A stretch of DNA of 64,000 nt, from NCBI GenBank assembly GCA_000318405.1, contig KB291761.1, positions 6,062-70,061 of the forward strand, given 5' to 3'. Source of the stretch: Brevundimonas diminuta 470-4. GTDB taxonomy: Bacteria; Pseudomonadota; Alphaproteobacteria; Caulobacterales; Caulobacteraceae. A program made the position numbers and the translations under genes. Shown in pieces: positions 47,601 to 54,897 of this stretch (its first letter is position 1; the number at the start of each line of letters is the position of its first letter). Below the pieces are notes generated by a model, which did no database searches, was not told the origin of the DNA, and saw only the letters and a list, made by a program, of their open reading frames with translations.

Positions 47601-48011
47601 GACGTGGGTGCCATGACCTTCCCAGCCGCGCCGCGGATTGATGCGGCCGTCGTTGCCGTAGTCGTCAGAGACGACGGTGTTCAGGCCCTTGATCTTGCCC
47701 GCCCCGCCAAACAGCGGGTGGTCCATGTAGACGCCCGCATCATTGACGCCGACGGTCAGGCCCTTGCCCGTCAGGCCCAGAACATAGGCGTGCTCCAGAC
47801 CCAGATAAGCCTTGGAATAGTCGATCGAGAACTGCGCGTCTTTGCGCCAGGACGCCAGGGCCGCCTGATAATCGGCGGTGCGCGATCCGTCGGCCATATA
47901 GAAACCGCCTGCGGGCGGCGTGACCGGCGCCTGGGCGGAGGCGTCGCTAGCCCAGACAAGGGCCGATCCGGCGACTGCAACAAGAAGGCCGGCCTTGAAA
48001 GCGTTGATCAT
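44697..48011 (-). CDS. Subtilisin-like (S8) autotransporter serine protease
   Basis: A 1104-residue secreted protease. Signal peptide to about residue 27 (ASAQA). The S8 triad is Asp91 (VGVNDAG), His133 (EGHGTHVAG) and Ser459 (GTSMAAP), with oxyanion Asn253 (STGNGG). A passenger-associated repeat follows (LTGANDYTGATRVEGGLLTVNG in parts, near residue 600). The last 270 or so residues form a beta-barrel ending in Phe (GRVSFRF). A roughly 120-residue stretch (about 317-450) separates the VAGPG segment from the Ser motif, longer than in ordinary subtilases. The start at 48011 is set by the signal peptide and GGGGAACC ahead. Confidence 0.9.
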   Translation of the reverse strand: MINAFKAGLLVAVAGSALVWASDASAQAPVTPPAGGFYMADGSRTADYQAALASWRKDAQFSIDYSKAYLGLEHAYVLGLTGKGLTVGVNDAGVYMDHPLFGGAGKIKGLNTVVSDDYGNDGRINPRRGWEGHGTHVAGTIGGGRMEGELMFGNAFGANIYSATTNFAAGDFLWFRDVYINGDIVSTAQTNIIDLAATGEVRIINNSWGSSNSLPFNASEALVRQTFGPRSNYGDFYKPVLDNDVLVVFSTGNGGGAHAGIDAAAPMFDPRLRSNWLSVANYTAALTPSPSTSFCGQTATWCVAGPGHQIISAVPGFDFDFNAVLAMYRPADYMSLYTPTTVAALQNAALNRFVGTLNAYLNAKFAAETAGLPFDEAAARRRVAEDAVAITLISGGRMGDPDGFTAQLASLLTSAGNMAVLTPAFSSDVLTQANALLMQRLESLVSYTGPDYAAYTGTSMAAPNISGFAALLMEHFPEYDTALISDILLSSSLDLDTPGVDLKSGWGAPQMEVALKGPTALRDVRDVDVRVGTVDVWSNDIGDARDRYSAEVLASFPDDIGGIVKKGGGELILTGANDYTGATRVEGGLLTVNGSLINSTSTVAELGMLGGLGRLADVVVEKGGVLSPGDTANPFGTLTIANDLLFKDGSYLWIRSSLNGAQHSRVAVEGATTLEGGEVILKADQGEWNLRTRMNILQSAGGVTGTFTGAKSDLAFLKPILTYDANTVKLTLVRNDVTIASAGTTPNTRAVGGALDVMTASIIPEAPAGRNTALEDAILDGSLDNVRGALNSLTGEVHATLAGVATGDSRFIRDAMLTRGRNGTTEAVDGRGVAVWASGVFGSGRHDNGELAGFRSETSGYLAGVEKTLNGRAHIGVAVGESQSEIRANRLSSTGEVKTQHIGVYGAASLGAFDFRLGGAWMDSRTRTDRTASLNRFNEQLTGRYDGEAWQAYGEGSWRKPVMGSTVLEPYLNYTRVEYDADVVERGGDAALSGQVSQTSDLLTAGLRTETYLAGGNGRPALSAVGHLAWTEDLSGDGPVFNAAFADGPVFRIEGADLNSGALQAGLGFNIEANKSTNIEVGYSGVFNDDYKDHRLTGRVSFRF

Positions 48012-48337
48012 GGTTCCCCGCAATGGTGACTGCACAAAAAGGCGCGTCCGTCCCGATAGTCCCCTGACCGTCGATTCACGGCGCTCCCTCCACCTGCATT
48101 TGAGCCGGAAAGTTCCGACGACTGTCAATCACGGAACGAAGGTTCTTCTTCACAATGAGGATTTTACGATACGGCCGCGCTTAACCACGATGAAATTAAA
48201 ATTTTTCCCCTCGAGACCTGTTCTTCAGGGCTGGCGGGGAAATACGCCGATTTGGTCAGCCGCCTGACAGGATTTTCCCGTGTCGGGACGCGCCAACGTG
48301 ACGCATTCGTAGAAACACCGGGATCGGCGACGGGGGC
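48012..48337. other. Gene-free 326-bp gap upstream of the autotransporter
   Basis: No convincing ORF. It holds the 5' region of the autotransporter gene (minus strand), with an unusually A/T-rich patch at about 48160-48215 (runs such as AAATTAAAATTTTT) that may contain its promoter. The boxes are not clear enough to mark. Confidence 0.5.
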
Positions 48338-49231
48338 CTAGATGAGCCCTCGCGCCGTCGCCCAGCGGATCAGCGGTTTGCGCGGCCAGCACAGCAGCCA
48401 CGAGCACGCGCTGTATTCGCCCTTTTCGATCATCGCCTTGCGTGTGGGAGATGACGCCGAGGCGCGCGCGTCATGAATCTCGCCGCCGCCCTGATGGATC
48501 ATGAAGGCGCCGTTGTTCACCGGCGTGGTCCGCAGATAGGTCAGGCGAGGGCTGAGGGTCTCCAATGGCGGGTCGAAAAACCAGCTGGAGCCGATGACGC
48601 CCGCCAGTTCCGGCCGCGTCTTCAACAGGGCGGCGGCGGCGGCCCAGTTGCGCTCCCAGCCCGCCTCGTTGAAATCCGACAGGTCGCGCGCCTCGGTGTG
48701 GGTCTCCAGCCAGGGCCGCCAGCCGCCCGCCTGGACCCAGGCGATCAAGGGGGCGGGTCCGCGTCCGCCCAGCATGTGCCGCACCACCAGCCCGGGTCCG
48801 ACCGGCGAGGACAGGTCCAGCATCTGCGTATTGCTGCCCGGCACGCTGAGGGCCAGAGAGACTCGCACGTCCTTGGCCCAGAAGTCGGGATCATAGGGGG
48901 CCGTCCCGCTGTCCAGATAGGCGGCGAGGCGGTCGATATAGGTCGGATAACCCGCCAGCACCGCCAGCGGCAGACGCTCGGCAGCGATGCGGCCGGGTAG
49001 TTCCAGCGCCCAGGCGGCGATCAGGCCGCGCCTCTGGTCGTCGTTCGCCCCCTCGCCCAGCATGCCGTCGACCGTCCGCGCCGGGAGGCCGAAATCCCAG
49101 TGCGGGGCGACCTCGGCGGCGGCGCGGGCGGCGGCGTCCTTGATCTCTTCGACGCGGGCGCGGTCGGCGGGCGACAGGCGCGACAGGGCGCGTTCAAAAG
49201 CGGCGGTCTGTTCGGGCGAGAGTTGGGTCAT
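48338..49231 (-). CDS. Conserved-looking cytoplasmic protein of unknown function
   Basis: A 297-residue protein I cannot place. No signal peptide or membrane segment. Strong features are an HTEARDLSDFNEAGW block, GSSWFFDPPLETLSPRL, and a Cys/Trp-rich end (SACSWLLCWPRKPLIRWA). The invariant-looking His, Asp, Ser and Trp residues suggest an enzyme, but I see no known active-site motif. The start at ATG 49231 (MTQLSPEQ) avoids an Ala/Gly-rich in-frame leader. Confidence 0.65.
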   Translation of the reverse strand: MTQLSPEQTAAFERALSRLSPADRARVEEIKDAAARAAAEVAPHWDFGLPARTVDGMLGEGANDDQRRGLIAAWALELPGRIAAERLPLAVLAGYPTYIDRLAAYLDSGTAPYDPDFWAKDVRVSLALSVPGSNTQMLDLSSPVGPGLVVRHMLGGRGPAPLIAWVQAGGWRPWLETHTEARDLSDFNEAGWERNWAAAAALLKTRPELAGVIGSSWFFDPPLETLSPRLTYLRTTPVNNGAFMIHQGGGEIHDARASASSPTRKAMIEKGEYSACSWLLCWPRKPLIRWATARGLI

Positions 49232-49266
49232 GGCCGTCAGCTTGACCGCAGGGGCTGTAAATCCGG

Positions 49267-50166
49267 TTAAATTACCGAACGCGGCTCGATATCCGGCGCG
49301 CCCAGCACCGCCGGCCGCGACCACCAGCCCGGCCGATCGAGCGCCAAGGCCGCCTCGATCGCCGCCGCCCGATCATCGAACAGGCCGAAGACCGTGGCGC
49401 CCGAACCCGACATCCGCGTCAGGCGACAGCCGGGCGCAGCGCGCATGGCGGCCAGCGCCTCGGCGATCCCCGGCGTGACCGACAGGGCGGGCGCCTCCAG
49501 ATCGTTCCTCTGCGCCGACAGCCAGTCGATGACCGAGGCGACCGACCAGTCGGCAGGCGGCGTCGGGCGATCCGCCCCGGCGGCGGGCGCGGCGTCATAG
49601 GCGCGATAGACGGCGCCCGTCGGCGACGGCAGGCCGGGGTTCAGCAAGACTCCGTGAAGGGTCGGCAGGCGCGGCTCGTCTTCCAGCGCCTCGCCGACGC
49701 CGGAGGCCCAAGCCGGGCGCGCGCGCAGGCACATGGGGCCGTCCGCGCCGGCGGCGAGGGCGAGGCGTTCCAGTTCCGCCTCAGGCATGTCGAGATCCAG
49801 CAGGCGCGCCGTCAGCCGCAGCGCCGCCCCCGCATCCGCCGAGCCGCCGCCCAGCCCCGCGGCGATTGGCAGGCGCTTGTCCAGCGTGACCGCCACGGGC
49901 GGTGCGCCGATCCCCGCCGCCTCGCCCAGCGCGAGCAAGGCCTTGATGATCAGGTTGTCGCCTTCCGCCTCCAACCCGGCCGCAAACGGCCCCTCGACCG
50001 TCAGCGACAGAGCCTCGGCGCGCCGCACGGCCACCCGGTCGCCGACATCGGCGAAGGCGGCCAGGCTGACGAGAGGATGATAGCCGTCGGCCTGCACCGG
50101 CCCGACGTGCAGCAGCAGGTTGATCTTGGCGGGCGCCAGGCCGCTCAGTGCATTATGGGTCGACAT
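49267..50166 (-). CDS. ispE: 4-diphosphocytidyl-2-C-methyl-D-erythritol kinase
   Basis: A 299-residue GHMP kinase of the MEP isoprenoid pathway. It contains LAPAKINLLLHV at the N terminus, the ATP loop IAAGLGGGSADAGA, and GSGATVFGLF near the C terminus. It starts 5 bp after the TPR gene and is likely co-transcribed with it. ispH, two steps on, is at 8.2 kb. Confidence 0.95.
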   Translation of the reverse strand: MSTHNALSGLAPAKINLLLHVGPVQADGYHPLVSLAAFADVGDRVAVRRAEALSLTVEGPFAAGLEAEGDNLIIKALLALGEAAGIGAPPVAVTLDKRLPIAAGLGGGSADAGAALRLTARLLDLDMPEAELERLALAAGADGPMCLRARPAWASGVGEALEDEPRLPTLHGVLLNPGLPSPTGAVYRAYDAAPAAGADRPTPPADWSVASVIDWLSAQRNDLEAPALSVTPGIAEALAAMRAAPGCRLTRMSGSGATVFGLFDDRAAAIEAALALDRPGWWSRPAVLGAPDIEPRSVI

Positions 50167-50170
50167 GGCG

Positions 50171-52063
50171 TCAGTCGGCCGCGCCGCCCGCAGAGCCCAG
50201 CCCCTTGTCCCCCGTGGGGTCCTGGCCCAGCCGATCGCGCAGCTTGGCCTCGACCTCGGCGCGGCGCTTGTCGTCGACCTCCAGCGTCAGGACGCGGTTC
50301 CACTGGAAGCCCGCCTCGCGCTGACGGCCCACGGCCCAATAGGCGTCGCCCAGGTGGTCGTTGATCTCGGCGTTGGCGGGCTCCTTGTCGACGGCGCCCT
50401 CCAGATTGACCACCGCCGCCTCATACTGACCCTGACGAAACTGGGACCAGCCCAGCGAGTCCTGGATGTTGCCGTCCTTGGGATCGGCGGCGTGGGCGCG
50501 GGCGATCATGGCGGCGCCCTCCTCCACCCGCGTGCCCGTATCGACCCACAGATAGCCGAGGTAGTTCAGCAGGGTCGGATTGTCGGGCTGCATCTGCAGG
50601 GCGGCCCAAAGCTCGGCCTCCGCCTCCGTATCCCGATCCAGCGATTCATAGGCGGCGCCGCGCAGGAAATGGACCTCGAAGCCCTGATCCTCGGTATTCA
50701 GCAGAGGGCCGTTAAGAAGCTCCAGCGCCTCCTCGTGCCGCTGCATCTGCAACAGCTGGCTGGCCAACATATAGGCCACCGCCGCCTCTTCGGGCCGCAC
50801 CGAAGCCGCGCGCCGCAGCTCGATCAGGGCCTCGTCGTCACGGTCGGCCTTGGCCAGGCTGATGGCCATCTGCACACGTGCGGCGGCGTAGGTCGCGGCC
50901 GACGCCTCGCTGACTTCGGCCAGGGCGGCGCGTCCCGCCGGTTCGATCCCGCCCTGGATCAGGGTCTGGCCGATCAGCAGCTGGGTGTTGTCGCTGGGCG
51001 CCAGGTTCTGGGCCAGACGCAGATAGACGGCGCCGAATTCATAGGCGCGCTGGGCGATCATCTGGTCGGCGGCGGTGCGCAAGGCCTGGGCGCCGCCCTG
51101 CCGATAGTTCGGCAAGGCGGGCGGCCGGGCCTTGGACAACACCCGCTCGCGGCCCTCCAAGACGCGGCGATCGGCCGTGCGAGCGGTGATGGCGGCGTCG
51201 TACTGAACCAGGGCCTCGTCGCGACGACCGCGCCGCTCCAGAAACTCGCCATAGGGCAGACGGAACAGGGCGCCGGCCAGGGCGTGGCTGGTCAGGTCGC
51301 GCCACTCGGCGTCCGCCTCGTCATAACGACGGCGCTGTTCCAGCAGGCGGGCGCGATTGCCGCGCGCCACCAGATTGCTGACCGGGTCGAAATCGGCCGG
51401 AGGCATGGCCAGGGCGCGGTCCCAGTCCCCGGCCGCCGCGGCGATCCAGGCCTGAACATAGAAACCGGCGCGGTCGTGCGGCTCGCCCACCGGAGCGGCG
51501 ATCAGCAGGGCGTTGGCCCGGCGCGCGTCGCCCCCGGCATAGGCCTGCACCGCTTGAACCAGTCGCCCGGCCTGAACAATGACGGGCGAGACCTCGGGGT
51601 CGGTCGGGGCGATGCGCCCCGCTTCATTCAGATCGCCCGCCAGAAGGGCGGCGGTGAAGGCCTGCTCGCGCACGCGCGGCTGCTCCGGCGTCAGGGCGTA
51701 GACGCGGGCTAGGTAATCGGCGCCGGTCGCGCTCTCGCCGCTGGTCAGGGCGTTGCGGCCCGCCAGATAGAGGCCGAAGGCGCTGTTGCGGTGAGCGTCC
51801 AGCGGGATCGGCGACCATTCGGCGGGAATGGGCGTGATCTTGGGTTCTTCGGGCGTTTCCGGCTCATCGGCGATGATGATGTGCGGAACCGGGTCGCCGT
51901 TCGGCTCCGTGTGCGTCTCTACATCCTGAGAGGAGGCGTCCTGAGACGGCGCGTCGGACGCGGGTTCGGGCGCCGCCTCCTGCGCCAGCACGGGCGCGGC
52001 CAGCGACAGCGCAAAGGCGGAGGCCGCCAGAAACAGGACAGGGCGAGAAGAGACGAAACGCAT
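50171..52063 (-). CDS. Exported tetratricopeptide-repeat protein
   Basis: A 630-residue protein. Signal peptide MRFVSSRPVLFLAASAFALSLA with cleavage after VLAQ, an acidic Pro/Ala/Ser linker, then repeated helical hairpins with TPR spacing. The best repeats are at the C-terminal end (LLNYLGYLWVDTG, NIQDSLGWSQFRQGQYEAA, AEINDHLGDAYWAVGRQREA). Such proteins are periplasmic or surface scaffolds. The start at 52063 is fixed by the signal peptide. The ispE gene follows closely. Confidence 0.85.
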   Translation of the reverse strand: MRFVSSRPVLFLAASAFALSLAAPVLAQEAAPEPASDAPSQDASSQDVETHTEPNGDPVPHIIIADEPETPEEPKITPIPAEWSPIPLDAHRNSAFGLYLAGRNALTSGESATGADYLARVYALTPEQPRVREQAFTAALLAGDLNEAGRIAPTDPEVSPVIVQAGRLVQAVQAYAGGDARRANALLIAAPVGEPHDRAGFYVQAWIAAAAGDWDRALAMPPADFDPVSNLVARGNRARLLEQRRRYDEADAEWRDLTSHALAGALFRLPYGEFLERRGRRDEALVQYDAAITARTADRRVLEGRERVLSKARPPALPNYRQGGAQALRTAADQMIAQRAYEFGAVYLRLAQNLAPSDNTQLLIGQTLIQGGIEPAGRAALAEVSEASAATYAAARVQMAISLAKADRDDEALIELRRAASVRPEEAAVAYMLASQLLQMQRHEEALELLNGPLLNTEDQGFEVHFLRGAAYESLDRDTEAEAELWAALQMQPDNPTLLNYLGYLWVDTGTRVEEGAAMIARAHAADPKDGNIQDSLGWSQFRQGQYEAAVVNLEGAVDKEPANAEINDHLGDAYWAVGRQREAGFQWNRVLTLEVDDKRRAEVEAKLRDRLGQDPTGDKGLGSAGGAAD

Positions 52064-52116
52064 GGCCGGACCCTTCACGCTTTCCCTTTCGCCCGCAAGA
52101 GTCTGAAAGCGCAAAT

Positions 52117-52137
52117 CCCTCTCCCGCCGGGAGAGGG
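52117..52137. repeat. Short palindromic hairpin between ETF-QO and TPR genes
   Basis: CCCTCTCCC, loop GCC, GGGAGAGGG: a 9-bp perfect stem. It resembles a solo arm of the larger intergenic repeats and could terminate transcription from the ETF-QO gene on the minus strand. Confidence 0.5.
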
Positions 52138-52145
52138 TAGTCGAC

Positions 52146-53906
52146 TTACATGTTCGGGTAGTTCGGGCCGCCGCCGCCTTCGGGGGTGGTCCAGACGATG
52201 TTCTGCGACGGATCCTTGATGTCGCAGGTTTTGCAGTGGACGCAGTTCTGGGCGTTGATGACGAAGCGCGGATCGGCGCGGTTCGCCTCGTCCGCATAGA
52301 CGACTTCATACACGCCCGCCGGGCAATACAGCCGCGCCGGTTCGCCGTACTTGGGCAGGTTGACGTTGATCGGCACGGACGGGTCCAGCAGCTTCAGGTG
52401 CGCGGGCTGGTCCTCGGCGTGGTTGGTGTTGGAGATGAAGACGCTCGACAGCTTGTCGAACGACAGCTTCCCGTCCGGCTTGGGATAGGCGATCGGCTTG
52501 TGCTGCGAAGCGGGCTCGGTCGAGGCGGCGTCGGTCTTGCCGTGCTTCATCGTGCCGAAGAAGGAGAAGCCGCCGGTCAGGTGGTTGACCCACAGGTCGA
52601 ACATGCCGACCGCCCCGCCCATCATGGTGCCCAGCTTGGACAGCATCGGCTTGGCGTTGCGGACGACCTTCAGCTCCTTATAGACCCACGACGCCTTATA
52701 GGCCGCTTCATAGGCCTCCAGCACATCGCCCGAACGGCCCTCGATCACGGCGTCATAGGCGGCGTCGGCGGCCAGCATGCCGGTCTTCATGGCGTTGTGG
52801 CTGCCCTTGATGCGCGGCACGTTCACGAAGCCCGCCGAGCAGCCGATCAGGGCGCCGCCGGGGAAGGCCAGCTTGGGCACCGACTGAAAGCCGCCCTCGG
52901 TGATGGCGCGGGCGCCGTAGGAGATGCGCGTGCCGCCCTCCAGATGTTCGGCGATCGAGGGGTGGTGCTTGAACTGCTGGAACTCGTCGAACGGCGACAG
53001 GAAGGGGTTCTTGTAGTTCAGGTGGACGACGAAGCCGACGGACACATAGCGGTCGCCGAAGTGGTAAAGGAACGAGCCGCCGCCCGTCTTGTCGTCCAGC
53101 GGCCAGCCGGTCGTGTGCTGCACCAGGCCGGGCTGATGCTTCTCGGCCGGGATCTGCCACAGCTCCTTCAGGCCGATGCCGAACTTCTGCGGTTCGGCGG
53201 CGTCGCACAGGTTGTGGCGGGCCATGATGGTCTTGGCCAGCGAGCCGCGCACGCCCTCGGCGATGAAGACGTATTTGCCGTGCAGTTCGAGACCCGGCTG
53301 GAACTCGCCGGTCGGCTTGCCCTCACGGTCGATGCCGAAGACGCCGGCGACGACGCCCTTCACCCGGCCGGTTTCTTCGTCCCAGACCACATGGCTGGCG
53401 GCCATGCCGGGATAGACCTCGACGCCCAGGCCTTCCGCCTGTTCAGCCAGCCAGCGCGCGACATTGCCCAGCGAGGCGATGTAGCAGCCGTCGTTGTGCA
53501 TGAAGGGCGGCAGGGCGAACATCGGCAGGGACGCCTGCCCCTGCGGGCCCAGCACCAGGAACTTGTCCTTGGTGACGGGCGTCTCCAGCGGGGCGCCGCG
53601 TTGCTTCCAGTCGGGGAAGAGTTCGTTCAGCGCCTTGGGATCGATGACGGCGCCGGACAGGACGTGGCCGCCGATCTCGGCCGACTTCTCCAGAACGGCG
53701 ACGGAGATCTCCTTGCCGTCCTTCTCGGCCCGCTGCTTCAGGCGGATGGCGGCGGAAAGGCCGGCGGGGCCGCCGCCGACGATGACGACGTCATATTCCA
53801 TGACCTCCCGCTCGGCGCCGACAAGGGCCTCCAGCGGGGGCAGGTTGTCGATGACGGCTTCCTGCCATGCGTTCTTGGCGCCGCCTTCGATCATTTCCTC
53901 GGCCAT
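52146..53906 (-). CDS. Electron transfer flavoprotein-ubiquinone oxidoreductase
   Basis: A 586-residue flavo-iron-sulfur protein. It passes electrons from ETF (fatty-acid and amino-acid oxidation) to ubiquinone at the inner membrane. N-terminal FAD site VVIVGGGPAGLSAAIRL near residue 40, GGHVLSGAVIDP, and a C-terminal ferredoxin-like region NCVHCKTCDIKDPSQNIVW with the [4Fe-4S] cysteines. It ends GGGGPNYPNM as family members do. An N-terminal extension of about 35 residues precedes the conserved MEYDVVIVG. Confidence 0.94.
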   Translation of the reverse strand: MAEEMIEGGAKNAWQEAVIDNLPPLEALVGAEREVMEYDVVIVGGGPAGLSAAIRLKQRAEKDGKEISVAVLEKSAEIGGHVLSGAVIDPKALNELFPDWKQRGAPLETPVTKDKFLVLGPQGQASLPMFALPPFMHNDGCYIASLGNVARWLAEQAEGLGVEVYPGMAASHVVWDEETGRVKGVVAGVFGIDREGKPTGEFQPGLELHGKYVFIAEGVRGSLAKTIMARHNLCDAAEPQKFGIGLKELWQIPAEKHQPGLVQHTTGWPLDDKTGGGSFLYHFGDRYVSVGFVVHLNYKNPFLSPFDEFQQFKHHPSIAEHLEGGTRISYGARAITEGGFQSVPKLAFPGGALIGCSAGFVNVPRIKGSHNAMKTGMLAADAAYDAVIEGRSGDVLEAYEAAYKASWVYKELKVVRNAKPMLSKLGTMMGGAVGMFDLWVNHLTGGFSFFGTMKHGKTDAASTEPASQHKPIAYPKPDGKLSFDKLSSVFISNTNHAEDQPAHLKLLDPSVPINVNLPKYGEPARLYCPAGVYEVVYADEANRADPRFVINAQNCVHCKTCDIKDPSQNIVWTTPEGGGGPNYPNM

Positions 53907-53992
53907 GTCCCCTCAATCCTCATTGTCGTCGTGGTTATTCGCCTTATCGGGAGGTGACGCGGGGGCGGTCAAGGCCTATTGCCTAGGGTCCT

Positions 53993-54802
53993 ATGAACGC
54001 CCCCTCCCTCGACATGGCTGCCGCAGAGGCCTTGTTCGCCTTCTGGCGCGACGCGGGCGTGGACGCCTGCTTCGAGGACGAGCCGGTCGACCGGACGATC
54101 TTCGTCGCTCCGGTCGCGGCCAAGGGCCCCGCCACGATCACGCCCCTGCGCGCCCCCGGCGCGGCGCCGTCCGTCGAGGAGGCGGCGACCGAGGCGCGTC
54201 GTCTGGCGGCAGGCGCGTCGACGCTGGACGAACTGGCCGAGGCCATCGCCGCCTTCGAGGGCTGTCCCTTGCGCGCCATGGGCGCCCGGCAGGCCGTGTT
54301 CGCGCGCGGCAATCCCCAAGGGGCGCTGATGATCATCGGCGAAGGCCCCGGCGCCGAAGAAGACGTGCGCGGCCAGCCCTTCGTCGGTCAGGCCGGACAG
54401 TTGCTGGACCGCATCCTGACGGCGGCGGGCCTGCTGGACGACGCCTTCATCACCAACACCGTCTTCTGGAAGACGCCCGGCAACCGCACCCCGACGCCCC
54501 AGGAACAGGCCGTCTGCGCGCCCTTTATCCAACGCGCTGCTGCCATCCTTAAGCCGAAGGCCGTGCTGCTGGTCGGGGCGTCGGCGGCCAAGGCCGTGCT
54601 GGACACTGAGGAAGGCATCATGCGGATTCGGGGCCAGTGGCGCGAATGGCGGCTGTCCGAAGGCGAAATCGCCCCGCCTGTGATCGCCACCCTTCACCCC
54701 GCCTTCCTGTTGCGGCAACCCCAGGCCAAGGGTCTGGTTTGGAAGGACATTCTGGATTTGTCCGTCCGTCTGCGAAGCGAAGTGGTTGAGCCGGGCGCCT
54801 GA
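53993..54802 (+). CDS. Uracil-DNA glycosylase, family 4-like
   Basis: A 269-residue DNA repair enzyme. Motif A is GEGPGAEED at 116-124; motif B is TLHPAFLLR with His235; GQPFVGQAGQLLDR is diagnostic. True family 4 enzymes hold a [4Fe-4S] cluster with four Cys. Only Cys91 (EGCPL) and Cys175 (AVCAPF) remain at likely ligand positions, so the cluster may be absent. An N-terminal extension of about 80 residues is not part of the domain. Divergent from ETF-QO. Confidence 0.85.
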   Translation: MNAPSLDMAAAEALFAFWRDAGVDACFEDEPVDRTIFVAPVAAKGPATITPLRAPGAAPSVEEAATEARRLAAGASTLDELAEAIAAFEGCPLRAMGARQAVFARGNPQGALMIIGEGPGAEEDVRGQPFVGQAGQLLDRILTAAGLLDDAFITNTVFWKTPGNRTPTPQEQAVCAPFIQRAAAILKPKAVLLVGASAAKAVLDTEEGIMRIRGQWREWRLSEGEIAPPVIATLHPAFLLRQPQAKGLVWKDILDLSVRLRSEVVEPGA

Positions 54803-54897
54803 TTCAGGCATCCTGCCCCCTTGGAGACCAGTCCGCAGAGCGTCGTAGAATCCCGAATCGAGACGGGGCCGACGCCGACGAAGGGGGCCGCCGCGTC

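Noticed and set aside
48012-48128. A longer autotransporter start at 48128
   Set aside because: The added 39 residues are Arg-rich and would bury the signal peptide that begins at 48011.
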